Part shown: positions 10,901 through 18,780 of the stretch, piece by piece
How the letters are laid out: every line of letters begins with the position of its first letter
How positions within the stretch are numbered: position 1 is the first letter of the stretch
Virus record (IMG/VR): IMGVR_UViG_3300008459_000008
Span: 42,240-106,239 of that record
Strand: one strand, 5' to 3'
Length of the DNA stretch: 64,000 nucleotides
Origin: a virus
The notes under the pieces: model-generated
The model's input: only the letters and a program-made list of their open reading frames with translations
Told to the model about the DNA's origin: nothing
Database searches by the model: none
Translations under genes and position numbers: made by a program

Positions 10901-12121
10901 TCTGAAATAACATCAACTACAGCTAGTAGTGGTGGTACTATAGTAGACGTGGGTGGTGGGTCTATAAGTGCGAAGGGAGTTTGTTGGTCAACTTCATCAA
11001 ATCCTACACTTAATAATTCATTCACAACTGATGGAAGTGGTCCGAATTTCTTCTCTAGTCAAATTACAGGATTATTACCTGGTGTGTTATACTATGTAAG
11101 ATCATACGCCACTAATCAAACTGGTACAAATTATGGAAATCAAGTTACGTTCACTACAATATCAGTGTCTGTACCTACACTAACAACAAATAGCGTCACT
11201 TCAATTACTAACTCATCTGCTATATCCGGTGGAAATATCACATCAGATGGGGGGTCTACTATAACAGCAAGGGGAGTTGTTTATTCCACATCACAAAATC
11301 CAACCTTATCAAATAATAGAACGTTTGACGGTTCGGGAATTGGTTCGTTTAGTTCTTCTATAACTGGTTTATCACCTGGTGTTACCTATTATGTTAGATC
11401 ATATGCGACCACATCGGGTGGTACAGGATACGGACAACAAAATATTTTTACAACTTCTGGTTCAATTCCAACTGTATCTACCACCACAATTACAAACATT
11501 AGCTCGTCAGGTGCGACGTCTGGTGGTAATGTAACATCGTCTGGCGGATCTTCAATCACTTCTAGAGGGGTTGTTTGGTCAACATCTCCAAATCCAACTG
11601 TATCTTTATCAACCAAGACATCAAATGGAACAGGAACAGGAATATTTACAAGTACAATAATCGGATTATCCCCATCAACACTTTATTATGTTAGATCTTA
11701 CGCTACAAACAGTACAGGTACTGCATATGGTACAGAGTTAACATTTACAACTTCATTGAGTGGTGGTGGAAGTTGTGCGATTGGTGGTCTAACAGTTACA
11801 AGAGTTAATAATGCTTGGAACTTTACATTTAACATAAATCCAAATTGTACAAGTTATACGGTGAACGTGTGTAGATATTCAAATACTAACCCAGCAATAC
11901 CACCAACTGCAGGTCAAACACCAGTAGCATGTGCGGTTAGAAATAACATGACTAGTTATGTACCAACTTCTTCGGAAATAAGCGCTGGTGTTATAACAAG
12001 AGTGATGAGTCCACCACCAGCCAATACCGGTGTGTGGTACAGTGTTGACGTAACTTGTAATGGTACTTGTACAGGTACCAAAACTACTAGGTCTGCATAT
12101 TTCTATAATCCAATCCCATAA
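4910..12121 (+). CDS. Giant secreted metzincin-like metalloprotease with about 18 Fn3-like repeats
   Basis: This 2403-residue paralogue of the gene at 117 has the same order: signal peptide 1-20 (ending SFGQ), prodomain-like region, zinc site HELGHNFGSRH at 340-350, Met-turn TIMSYC about 65 residues later, an array of Fn3-like repeats (about residues 435-2280), and the shared C-terminal domain. I count 18 repeats; the 4th to 6th and the 15th are divergent, lacking the SGGN or RGVC core or carrying insertions. It is the largest gene in the window. All zinc ligands and the catalytic Glu are present, so activity is expected. Role outside the cell is inferred from the signal peptide; the target is unknown. 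Confidence 0.85.
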   Translation: MKKFLFFLTSLILTLNSFGQVKLNVWDKNPNVSKTINNIKPNNLPKTFESLTPDGEKTIYDRWEVPAITVVSSKGKSYTTKPVAYKSRNGFGVLTYSKNGWQGLHSGRSGKFYSMTPSKVNEDTSSLRSVEEYCGGAGLQPSSQNIDQKKDTKKTPSVGRLTNSDFYNPLVPINKTCSVYAEIAFDLHTALGGNLATTEDWVTRLFLGISQIYLNEGITIYLNKVYVWEALDPYGYTTQTGTQDVVRSNVLNLFGGKILNNLPTNPNSNFKHLLTNATYGGVAYYGPFTPSDGYTPASDLFGPTSRVGLSSMSNKLEIASTPTDLSVYNDRRWCLLVVAHELGHNFGSRHTQWCGWKSDVGTLIGRLDSCTNGETSNPLGPNCGATSYPSYKPTIMSYCQFHQNAPAFSQFLSNGFGKYPRFSIRTGLANSSDIPYTNASIPTLTTTPIVTYTATTATSGGNITSDGGANVTSRGVCWSTSPNPTISGSRTLDGSFSGSFTSNITGLLGGITYYVRAYATNQAGTAYGNEVSFTTSVPLVPTLSSTTAATSITNNSATSGGNVSANGGGSITARGVCWSTSTTPTISNSRTNDAVGTGTGSFTSSLTGLSAGTTYYVRSYATNSAGTGYGPQITFSTFSASSILINTTALTGLAPKNVTTGGTITSDGGSAVTARGVCWSTTSPPTISNSKVNTGTGTGTYTSTVSGLSPSTTYYLRSFATNSSGTTYGNELSFTTTSVPTFINGTPSYVSQTSIKTNYTISFPNQSFSSHALGASTTNPPDSYNLNSSSYTFNSVSGTYQSLLGRKSTSQGLQPSTTYFIRPIATDIYDNFYYGPITQATTLAPSLPVCTTYVATEVSTPTTNASTAKLSGKVTSIGGAITERGFCYSTTQNPTTSNSKVTTTTCSSDDDCLLSFTNTVANFTPGTTYYVRSYAINPSGVGYGNQVSFTTPIYVYQGPPIVVIDSIRNISTVGAKLYGRVTNRGGSDCVLSSGCRGVVISAVTNSPSSGCGVDANFDPICWSFVETPNVQSITGAFEVDFQAGNQLMKANTTYYVRAYATNFFANNQNNYGYSATSTFKTLLTGTTPLLYTNTTVSITTTSATSGGFITSQGGASVTQKGVVWSTSPNPTTSLSTKTSNGTGTAAYSSNMTGLTPNTLYYVRAYAVNSFGTSYGPQVQFTTNASAGLATLTTTSVTNLSTTSVTSGGNITNSGGTNVTARGVCYSTSTNPTITNGTVVASGSGTGSFTTNITGLIQGNTYFLRAFATNTSGTSYGNQVQITTLTLPSITTTVASNVTSTTVITGGNVTSDGGSTITERGVCYETTQNPTTGNFKLVSTGTTGTFTSNITDLTPGTTYYVRAYAINSVGTQYGTQISFTTTAAQTVPTVTTTNPTSITTNTVSSGGTVSSDGNSTVSSRGVVWSTSSGPTINLTTKTVNGSGTGSFTSSVGGLLPGVLYYIRAYATNSIGTSYGSEFTFTTLTTTPTLSSTITASNITQTSAISGGNVTSDGGITITERGVCWSTSSNPTVSLSTKTIDGSGVGSFVSDLTGLSASTTYYVRAYATNSNGTSYGTQISFTTLSSTTVPTVTTTTASSITLTSAVSGGNVTSDGGTVVTVRGVVWSTSPSPTVSLTTKTQDGTGIGTFTSSMTGLTASTIYYYRAYATNSQGTSYGNQLSFTTTANLPVVTTTNVSSVTLTGAVSGGNVTSTGGATVTARGVCWSTSPNPTILNSKTTDGSGTGTFTSTISNLSQNTTYYVRAYATNSSGTAYGTELQFITSNTSLPTVNTTSVTSIDFTSAISGGNVVSDGNSTVTSRGVVWSETQNPTLSNSFTVDDNGTGTFTSNLTNLTAGVTYYVRAYATNSLGTSYGNQVSFATIPGQAPEVSTNIINNVTSTNAEVVYSINSIGGGTLSLKGICYSTSPNPTTSNQKVEEVCAIETPCEIGQYTITFINPLSPNVTYYVRAYATSEFGTSYGEELSFTTLINFPTLTTTSISEITSTTASSGGTIVDVGGGSISAKGVCWSTSSNPTLNNSFTTDGSGPNFFSSQITGLLPGVLYYVRSYATNQTGTNYGNQVTFTTISVSVPTLTTNSVTSITNSSAISGGNITSDGGSTITARGVVYSTSQNPTLSNNRTFDGSGIGSFSSSITGLSPGVTYYVRSYATTSGGTGYGQQNIFTTSGSIPTVSTTTITNISSSGATSGGNVTSSGGSSITSRGVVWSTSPNPTVSLSTKTSNGTGTGIFTSTIIGLSPSTLYYVRSYATNSTGTAYGTELTFTTSLSGGGSCAIGGLTVTRVNNAWNFTFNINPNCTSYTVNVCRYSNTNPAIPPTAGQTPVACAVRNNMTSYVPTSSEISAGVITRVMSPPPANTGVWYSVDVTCNGTCTGTKTTRSAYFYNPIP
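6215..11755 (+). repeat. About 18 tandem Fn3-like coding repeats
   Basis: About 18 units of roughly 280-330 bp. Long near-identical stretches around the RGVCWSTS and YYVRAYATN segments make the array prone to recombination with the arrays in the flanking genes. Confidence 0.8.
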
Positions 12122-12136
12122 AAAAACTAAAATTGA

Positions 12137-15100
12137 ATGAAAAAGTTTCTTCTACTAATTCTATTGACACTAACTTCCGTTCTGTCCTTTGGGCAGACGG
12201 AAGTTGATATTTGGAAAAAATCCAACAAAAAAATATTTTCTCAAAGAAAATTTACATTTCCAAAAACATTTGTTTCCAAATCACCATCAGGTAAACAATT
12301 GACTTACCAACGTGTGGAACATCCATATATCAAGATAGAAACATCTAGTGGTAAGAAATGGACAAAGAAACCAATTATTTATCAATCTACTTCAGATTTT
12401 GGTGTAATAACATATGACGGTAAAAATTGGAGTGGTATACATACAGAGGATGGATACAATGTAAGTAACTTGACGAAAGAAAAGGTTACTAATGTCAAAA
12501 TGGATGCTGAAAAATTCAGTTTTGGTGAAGGAGATGTTTTACTCGCGCCCACAAAATCAAATAAAAAGATAGGAAGGTCAATCCAAAACAATCCAAATTT
12601 TTATGATCCTTACATCAGAATTAATAAAACTTGTGGAGTTTATGTGGAAGTAACAAATGATTTATATAAATTTTGGGGTTCAGATACTGGTAGAGTAACA
12701 CAGTATGTTACAACTATACTAACAAATGTTATAGCTCTATATGACAGAGAGGGTATAAATGTCACATTGAATAAAATTTTTGTTTGGGACACACCTGATC
12801 CTTATGGAAACCCATTCGATAATACACAGTATCTAAATCAATTTACAGATAACATCAACAAAAATATACCAACTACACCAGAATCTCATTTTAAACACTT
12901 ATTACACAATAAGAATTTGGGTGGTATAGCTTGGATAAATGGTGAATCAGATGGATACATCACATCTGCAAATCTTGATCCATACTATACCTGTGCGGTC
13001 ACAGGAATTGGTTCAAATATAGTAGTTAATTCTAATGTCACTTATTCTTGGCCAGTAATGTGTTTCACACATGAAATGGGACACAATCTTGGTTCAAAAC
13101 ATACTCATTGGTGTGGATGGAAAAATGAATCCAATCAAGCCATAGGTAGAATTGACAGTTGTTACAGAGGAGAAAGCACAGATGGGCCAGATAATTGCAC
13201 GTCATCTACTTATACAGTAGTTAAATCAAACAACAGAGGCTCTGTAATGAGTTATTGTCATCTGAATGGTGCCATAAGTTTCACAACTGGATTTGGTAGA
13301 TTACCAAGATATTCAATAAGATCTAATCTAAATGATGCACCAGAGGTGCCATTTGACACACCACAAGTTCCAACAGTAACTATTGATACTGGTACTCAAA
13401 AAACAGCTACTTCTGTTTTAATGACTGGAAATATTGTAATGACTGGAGAAACTATAATTCAAGAAAGAGGTTTCGTGTGGACAAATTCACAAATCATAAT
13501 GCCTACATTGAATTTGACAACTAAAATTGCGGTCGGCTCAGGTAGTGGAACATTTCAATCACAAATTACAACATTAACTGCAGGAGGACGTTTTTGGTTT
13601 AGGGCATATGCGAAAAATGCTACTGGAGTTTACTATAGTGATACAGTAAGGGTACAATTGGTCTCAACGTCTGTACCAAGTCTGACGACAAATCCTGTAA
13701 CTCTAATTACAAATATATCGGCTCAAACTGGTGGCACATACATATCGATTGGTAATATTTCAATTCAAGAAAGAGGTATAGTGTACAGCACTTCCAATCA
13801 ACTTCCTACCGTAGATGACACTAAAGTGATCACACCATCACCAAATAACACAAACTTCGTTCAGAATTTGACGGGTCTAACTCCCAACACCACTTATTAC
13901 ATAAGGGCTTTTGCTAGAAATAGTCCGTCAATTTTTTCTTACGGAAATGTACAAACTTTTCAAACTTTACCAAATGAGTCGGTATCTTTTGGAGTACCTT
14001 TAGCTACCGTCAATAGTAGTACACAAATAACCCCTAGTGTTTTTATCACATCTACTGGTAATGGTGGGGTCATATCTGAAAGAGGTTTCTACATAGGAAC
14101 TACACCAAATCCTGAAAATAACATACTTAATAAAAGAGTTGCGGTTTTGGGACAAGCCACTACTATGGCATTAGCTATAATAAATCTAACACCCAATACA
14201 CTTTATTATATCAAAGGTTTTGCGACCACTCAATTTGGTACTTTTTATACACCCGAATTCACATCCACTACACTTAGGAGTATACTAGTGATGGATGAAG
14301 TTAGTGGAATAGAAGCTACTAAAGCTACGTTCAAATATACTATTGGTCCAACTACATCTATCATACCATCATCAGGTGTTTTGTTATCAACCAACATAAC
14401 ACCAACTAGAGCAAACAGTCAGTTCTTTTTTCAATCGACATATGTTGGACAAGGACAAGGCACAATTGTTGGACAAGACCTACTTCCAAATACGACTTAC
14501 TATGCTAGAGGGGTAATACCATTTACTTCTGGTGATTTCTTTTCAACTAATATACTACAGTTTCAAACTACGGGAGTTGTTGGTACTCCATCGGTTAGTA
14601 CTTTGGGATCACCCACAAAAACAAAAAATTCGATTGTAGTTAGAGGTGAAGTTGTGTCAACTGGATCATCACCTGTATTTAACAGGGGAATTTGTTATTC
14701 AACCGCACCAAATCCTACTATAAATAATTCAGTTATTGTATCAGGTCAGGGGATTGGTCAATATATTGTAACTATAAACAATTTAGTACCTAGTACAATA
14801 TATTATATTAGAGCGTATGCTACCAACAAGTCCGGCACTTCTTATGGTTCAGAAATTAATATTTCAACCAGTGGTGATATCCCAACAATCATAACAAACT
14901 CAATCAACAACATTTCATTAACCACTGCTAATGGAGGTGGTGAAATAACTCTTTCGGGTGGACGTGTTGTTACATCTAGGGGTGTAATTTGGTCAACCAA
15001 TCCCAATCCAACAATAAATTTGTCTACAAAAACAGTAGATGGTAGCGGAATTGGCATATTCACAAGTGCAATCACTGGATTGGTACAGAATACGAAATAT

Positions 15101-16153
15101 TATGTCAGAGCTTATGCCATAAATGATAATGGGGTTGGATATGGTAATGAAATTAATTTCACTACTTTGCCTAGTCCAACTACAGCAAATGTAATAACAA
15201 ATATTGTCACAAATATTTTACCAACATCAGCGACATCCGGTGGTAATGTTACTTATGATGGTGGAACACCTGTGGTATCCAAGGGGATTTGTTGGTCGAC
15301 TTCTCAGAACCCAACAATCGACCTTACCACAAAAACTATGGACGGTAGTGGATTGGGTCCCTTCGTTAGTCAGATATCCAACTTGACCCTCGGCAACACT
15401 TACTATGTAAGGGCTTACGCTGTTAATTCTACTGGAACTAGTTATGGTGTACAGTATTCATTTACAACTTCGTTAGGCATCCCAATCGTTTTGACTAATC
15501 CGGTAAGTGGGATTACAATAACATCAGCGAGTGTTGGAGGGAATGTAACTTCTTCTGGAAATGCACCTGTAACTCAGAGAGGAATTTGTTGGTCAATAAA
15601 TCAGAACCCAACAACAAGTGATAATATAGTACCAAGTGGAAACGGAACTGGAGTTTTTTCCGGAAATATATTAGGACTATCCTCCTCCACAACATATTTT
15701 ATCAGAGCTTATGCTACAAACTCTTTGGGAACTTCCTATGGATCACAGATTTCATTTACCACTTCACCACAATCTGGAGGTACTTGTCAAATATCTGGAC
15801 TAACATCCTATCTAAATCAAACGAACAAATGGGAATTTAATTACAATATAAATTTAAAATGTGCTACATATTCTGTAAATGTGTGTAGGTATAATTACAC
15901 AGATCCTAATAGTCAACCACCTTCAAATTTACAACCAACAAGTTGTGGAGTAAGAAATAGCATGAATGCTTATGTACCAACAATCCAAGAAACAAATAAT
16001 GGGTACATCCAAAAAGAAATGATACCTCAACCGACGGCTTCGACAAAATCTGGTTTTGGTGGATATTGGTACAGCATAGATGTCAGATGTTCATCACAAA
16101 ATTGTTTGGGATCAAATTTGACTAAATACTATTTTTATGTACCAGGTATGTAA
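12137..16153 (+). CDS. Secreted metzincin-like metalloprotease with about 8 Fn3-like repeats
   Basis: The third paralogue (1338 residues) starts 15 nt after the previous stop, so the two are probably co-transcribed. It has a signal peptide (1-20, ending SFGQ), the zinc site HEMGHNLGSKH at 312-322, a Met-turn-like VMSYC, about eight Fn3-like repeats (residues about 410-1205, the first five divergent), and the same C-terminal domain (about 1210-1338). The repeats differ more from each other than those of the two upstream genes, so this copy may be older or under other selection. It is followed by a phage tail gene on the same strand. Confidence 0.85.
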   Translation: MKKFLLLILLTLTSVLSFGQTEVDIWKKSNKKIFSQRKFTFPKTFVSKSPSGKQLTYQRVEHPYIKIETSSGKKWTKKPIIYQSTSDFGVITYDGKNWSGIHTEDGYNVSNLTKEKVTNVKMDAEKFSFGEGDVLLAPTKSNKKIGRSIQNNPNFYDPYIRINKTCGVYVEVTNDLYKFWGSDTGRVTQYVTTILTNVIALYDREGINVTLNKIFVWDTPDPYGNPFDNTQYLNQFTDNINKNIPTTPESHFKHLLHNKNLGGIAWINGESDGYITSANLDPYYTCAVTGIGSNIVVNSNVTYSWPVMCFTHEMGHNLGSKHTHWCGWKNESNQAIGRIDSCYRGESTDGPDNCTSSTYTVVKSNNRGSVMSYCHLNGAISFTTGFGRLPRYSIRSNLNDAPEVPFDTPQVPTVTIDTGTQKTATSVLMTGNIVMTGETIIQERGFVWTNSQIIMPTLNLTTKIAVGSGSGTFQSQITTLTAGGRFWFRAYAKNATGVYYSDTVRVQLVSTSVPSLTTNPVTLITNISAQTGGTYISIGNISIQERGIVYSTSNQLPTVDDTKVITPSPNNTNFVQNLTGLTPNTTYYIRAFARNSPSIFSYGNVQTFQTLPNESVSFGVPLATVNSSTQITPSVFITSTGNGGVISERGFYIGTTPNPENNILNKRVAVLGQATTMALAIINLTPNTLYYIKGFATTQFGTFYTPEFTSTTLRSILVMDEVSGIEATKATFKYTIGPTTSIIPSSGVLLSTNITPTRANSQFFFQSTYVGQGQGTIVGQDLLPNTTYYARGVIPFTSGDFFSTNILQFQTTGVVGTPSVSTLGSPTKTKNSIVVRGEVVSTGSSPVFNRGICYSTAPNPTINNSVIVSGQGIGQYIVTINNLVPSTIYYIRAYATNKSGTSYGSEINISTSGDIPTIITNSINNISLTTANGGGEITLSGGRVVTSRGVIWSTNPNPTINLSTKTVDGSGIGIFTSAITGLVQNTKYYVRAYAINDNGVGYGNEINFTTLPSPTTANVITNIVTNILPTSATSGGNVTYDGGTPVVSKGICWSTSQNPTIDLTTKTMDGSGLGPFVSQISNLTLGNTYYVRAYAVNSTGTSYGVQYSFTTSLGIPIVLTNPVSGITITSASVGGNVTSSGNAPVTQRGICWSINQNPTTSDNIVPSGNGTGVFSGNILGLSSSTTYFIRAYATNSLGTSYGSQISFTTSPQSGGTCQISGLTSYLNQTNKWEFNYNINLKCATYSVNVCRYNYTDPNSQPPSNLQPTSCGVRNSMNAYVPTIQETNNGYIQKEMIPQPTASTKSGFGGYWYSIDVRCSSQNCLGSNLTKYYFYVPGM
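13365..15765 (+). repeat. About 8 Fn3-like coding repeats, divergent
   Basis: Eight units by eye. The last three keep the RGVCWST core and the earlier ones are degenerate. Confidence 0.65.
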
Positions 16154-16212
16154 TAAAAGTTATTTTATCAAAAGAATATATAAATAGATTAATAGGAATA
16201 AAAACCGAAATA

Positions 16213-16219
16213 ATATATA
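16213..16219 (+). promoter_or_regulatory. ATATATA box upstream of tail tube gene
   Basis: Two copies occur upstream of the tail tube start: 16176-16182 (within AATATATAAATAG, close to the T4 late TATAAATA form) and 16213-16219, 36 nt before the start. Confidence 0.45.
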
Positions 16220-16255
16220 ATTAAACAAAAAGATTTAAAAAAATATAAATAAGTT

Positions 16256-16879
16256 ATGGCACTTCCACATTTTACCCAACTTCAAATGACCGGTTCACCT
16301 GGTGGACCTGGGTCTAGACCACAAGAACCAGTATATTTGAACCTGTTTGAGTGTACATTTGTCCTTCCAACAATTGTTGCAGCTCGTTATGGAACAGATG
16401 CTGGACCGGGTCTACTTTTACAACAAGCTACAAAAATAACTTTTGACGTAACTCCATCATTGGAATCAGTTGAACAGAAATTCAAATATTCTGGTAGAGC
16501 TTTTATGAAAACCCCAACAAAAACCACTACAGACTTAACTCTTGGATTCAATGTTAACGTTAATGATACTGGTAGTATGGAGACTTGGAACATTCTTAAA
16601 TCATGGTATGATTTAGTCTGGAACTCTCAAAACGGATATTTGCACTACAAAGCAGATATTGTTGGAACTATCATCGTTAACCAACATGATAAAAAGGGGG
16701 TTGTTTTAAGGAGATTAACCTTTCAGAACTGTCAAATCAAATCAATTGGTAATCCAGCCTTAACTTGGGATGGTGGTGAAATTTGGAATTTTGAATCAGC
16801 ATTTATAGCTGATTACTGGATTGATGAATACATCGATCAGAACTTCACAATTGTGCCGCCACTTGTATCAGGATATTAA
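16256..16879 (+). CDS. Tail tube protein (T4 gp19-like)
   Basis: The 207-residue product has the size and character of myovirus tail tube monomers: no cysteines in the core, alternating beta strands, and a C-terminal half with paired strands (VLRRLTFQNCQIKSIGNPAL) ending in a WNFESAF-type strand, as in gp19-like proteins. Such subunits stack into the inner tube inside the contractile sheath. It has its own upstream ATATATA boxes and ends at a strong bidirectional terminator, as expected for a very highly expressed structural gene. Family assignment is from pattern and context only. Confidence 0.75.
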   Translation: MALPHFTQLQMTGSPGGPGSRPQEPVYLNLFECTFVLPTIVAARYGTDAGPGLLLQQATKITFDVTPSLESVEQKFKYSGRAFMKTPTKTTTDLTLGFNVNVNDTGSMETWNILKSWYDLVWNSQNGYLHYKADIVGTIIVNQHDKKGVVLRRLTFQNCQIKSIGNPALTWDGGEIWNFESAFIADYWIDEYIDQNFTIVPPLVSGY

Positions 16880-16881
16880 TG

Positions 16882-16910
16882 AAAAAAGGACCTTAAAAAG
16901 GTCCTTTTTT
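16882..16910. terminator. Bidirectional intrinsic terminator
   Basis: An 11-bp stem (16882-16892 with 16900-16910, core GGACC/GGTCC) is flanked by A and T runs, so it works in both directions. It separates the tail tube gene (+) from the baseplate genes (-). The stop codon of the small minus-strand gene at 16893 falls in its loop. Confidence 0.85.
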
Positions 16911-17039
16911 ATTTAAATTGATTTCTTTTTTTCCCAATCTTTCCTCTTCTAATTGTTTTCTAGATTTTTCCTCCTCTTCAAATATTTCATTTACTATCTT
17001 AATATTTTCTTCAAACATCCAAAATGGCCACTCATCCAT
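16893..17039 (-). CDS. Small protein of unknown function next to baseplate assembly gene
   Basis: This 48-residue frame starts at an ATG 40 nt after the stop of the baseplate assembly gene and encodes MDEWPFWMFEENIKIVNEIF followed by a charged E/K-rich helix. The aromatic start and acidic/basic helix look like a folded small protein, not random frame. It ends inside the terminator loop. A longer upstream extension of the frame overlaps the neighbouring gene and is not believed. Probably a virion assembly accessory. Confidence 0.6.
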   Translation of the reverse strand: MDEWPFWMFEENIKIVNEIFEEEEKSRKQLEEERLGKKEINLNKKGPF

Positions 17040-17079
17040 CGAGGGTTCATGTGTATTGAAATTTTTTTGTAAAAGTAAT

Positions 17080-18024
17080 TTATTTTTTAATAAATTGGTC
17101 AAATGCGTTGTGAACAACGAAAATAGCTGACGGTCCGTTGGGAAATGACATAGGAGTGTGGATCTCAAGACCACACTGACAATATTTTATTAATTTTTCG
17201 ATACCGAAAGTCATCATTTCTACTGCTGAATTCAAAAACTGAAAAGATACATCATCTATCTTTTGAAACTTCTCCAACTCAGACTTAATTTCTTCTTGAG
17301 TTATTGATGTTTTTCCAATCAATGTAAAAGGGATAATTTTGAGAAAAGAAAGATTAGGTTTTCTTTTTTGAATATTTTCACGAATGACATATTCGGTAAA
17401 AGCTTTTTGAATACCTATACTTGGAGGTATCAAGTAAAATATCCTATCATTTGTTAACTCGAACCTAAATGAAGATGTACGTGTGTCGAAATATTGTATC
17501 AACTTTTCATTGATGTCATATTTTTTGAAGTGATTACGTACTAATTCTATAGAATTTTCTTCACCACAAGAACACTTCGCATTAGTAGATAATATTGTCC
17601 CCTTCTGGAAAGTTAATTCTCTTATTAAAAAAATTAAGTAATACCTATCTGGATCCTTGATTTCAAGATATGAACTGATTGTACCATCAATATGTTTCAT
17701 TCGAACACAAGATGAAAGCATGTCATTCATTTTTTCTATAATATCATAATAATTATTATCATCAACCATAGAATATGATTGAATTTCTTTTACTTGAGCA
17801 GATCTGACTTGAATTATTGTTCCTTTCGGGTAAAAATAACCACACGGAAATTCTTGTACATCAAATGAAAAATAGTGTAAATCACTTGTTTTATTTGTGT
17901 TGAAATTATTTGTATATTGTGGGGATGGTGGGATATCTAGTTTTTCAACTTTTATATTGTTGTCAAGATTTTCTAAATGAATTCTAAGATAATCCTCTTC
18001 AGTCAAAACTTTTGAGTCAGACAT
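17080..18024 (-). CDS. Baseplate assembly protein, T4 gp26/gp51-like (PF12322-type)
   Basis: The 314-residue product fits the T4 base plate protein family: an N-terminal segment with FPCGYFYPKGTIIQVR (the 'LPS.G..Y' position), a helical middle region (RYYLIFLIRELTFQKG), then a C-S-C-G pair near residue 150 and C-Q-C-G near 280 that could bind zinc together. Such proteins help assemble the baseplate hub and are found near tail tube genes. An ATATATA box lies at 18056-18062, 31 nt upstream. It is longer than T4 gp26 (about 200 residues), the extra length being mainly N-terminal. Confidence 0.6.
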   Translation of the reverse strand: MSDSKVLTEEDYLRIHLENLDNNIKVEKLDIPPSPQYTNNFNTNKTSDLHYFSFDVQEFPCGYFYPKGTIIQVRSAQVKEIQSYSMVDDNNYYDIIEKMNDMLSSCVRMKHIDGTISSYLEIKDPDRYYLIFLIRELTFQKGTILSTNAKCSCGEENSIELVRNHFKKYDINEKLIQYFDTRTSSFRFELTNDRIFYLIPPSIGIQKAFTEYVIRENIQKRKPNLSFLKIIPFTLIGKTSITQEEIKSELEKFQKIDDVSFQFLNSAVEMMTFGIEKLIKYCQCGLEIHTPMSFPNGPSAIFVVHNAFDQFIKK

Positions 18025-18055
18025 ATGATATATTTACTTTTTTTTTATAGTAAAT

Positions 18056-18062
18056 TATATAT
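18056..18062 (-). promoter_or_regulatory. ATATATA box for baseplate assembly gene
   Basis: On the minus strand ATATATA lies 31 nt before the start at 18024. Confidence 0.4.
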
Positions 18063-18086
18063 CAATAGTTCATGGGCTTCGTGAAA

Positions 18087-18779
18087 TTAACCAATGACTG
18101 TTATCCTAGCGTCGGTAAAAGTAGTATGTGATGAAACCAGTATTTGATTTGAATTTAAGATTTCAACATTCACAGTCACAAAATTATTAATTTGTCTTAC
18201 GGAATATACTATATCTTGTGTGTTCAAATTATGTGAGACGGTATAACCAGTCGGTGTGCAAACAAAAGTTTCTTTATACTTGGTGGGTACTGTAACATAA
18301 TTATATTCACCAGTTCCCGAGTAAGTACCATCAGATACAGTAGAAATTGTACCATTTATAAAATAAGCCTTACCGTCATTAACAAATGAACCAGAAGCAC
18401 CTACTGTCATATTACCCCATATCAAATATTCATAGTTTACAGGCACAGATATTGTTTCACCAGTGATGTTATATTTGACAGGTATGGCATTTGAACCGGT
18501 AAAAGATGTGAAAAATCCATACCAATTTGAAGTCATGCCAACAGACCAAGTCACACCATTACCTTCAGGTTTCAAAGCATAATATACAGCTGTATTACTT
18601 GAGGTATTTGGTATAGATACAACCATACCAGCTCTTCTTTTTTCCAGTGGTAAATCATACATCTCTTGTGTGTTTTCCAACCCACGCATTCCATCTATCC
18701 CCAACCTCGGGTCAATTACTGGATATTTATCCGTTTCATATACAGGAGTTATCAGTCCGGTTACAGGTATTTTATTCAT
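18087..18779 (-). CDS. Phage virion/fibre protein
   Basis: A 230-residue protein with an N-terminal segment GMRGLENTQEMYDLPLEKRRAGMVV that matches, in altered form, the YDTLDKRDAI...RREWGML segment of the large structural protein at 20588. The shared module is probably a virion attachment or chaperone-free folding domain found in fibre proteins. The rest is beta-rich (S/T/G/V/Y). It starts directly after the stop of the 589-residue gene (1-nt gap), so it belongs to the same transcript. Confidence 0.55.
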   Translation of the reverse strand: MNKIPVTGLITPVYETDKYPVIDPRLGIDGMRGLENTQEMYDLPLEKRRAGMVVSIPNTSSNTAVYYALKPEGNGVTWSVGMTSNWYGFFTSFTGSNAIPVKYNITGETISVPVNYEYLIWGNMTVGASGSFVNDGKAYFINGTISTVSDGTYSGTGEYNYVTVPTKYKETFVCTPTGYTVSHNLNTQDIVYSVRQINNFVTVNVEILNSNQILVSSHTTFTDARITVIG

Positions 18780-18780
18780 C

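Noticed and set aside
1700-11616. Several antisense open frames of 60-97 codons inside the Fn3-repeat arrays (for example 1700-1906, 6487-6717, 10183-10476)
   Set aside because: They recur at the same place in each repeat, are Val/Pro-rich shadows of the forward frame, and lack start signals.
16160-16175. Weak ATAAAA/TTTTAT hairpin after the third metzincin gene as a terminator
   Set aside because: The stem is all A-T and short, with no T run; not distinguishable from background in this AT-rich DNA.
17040-17174. Longer version of the small minus-strand gene at 16893
   Set aside because: The extension lies in the coding region of the baseplate assembly gene and has no start signal; only the part from 17039 looks real.
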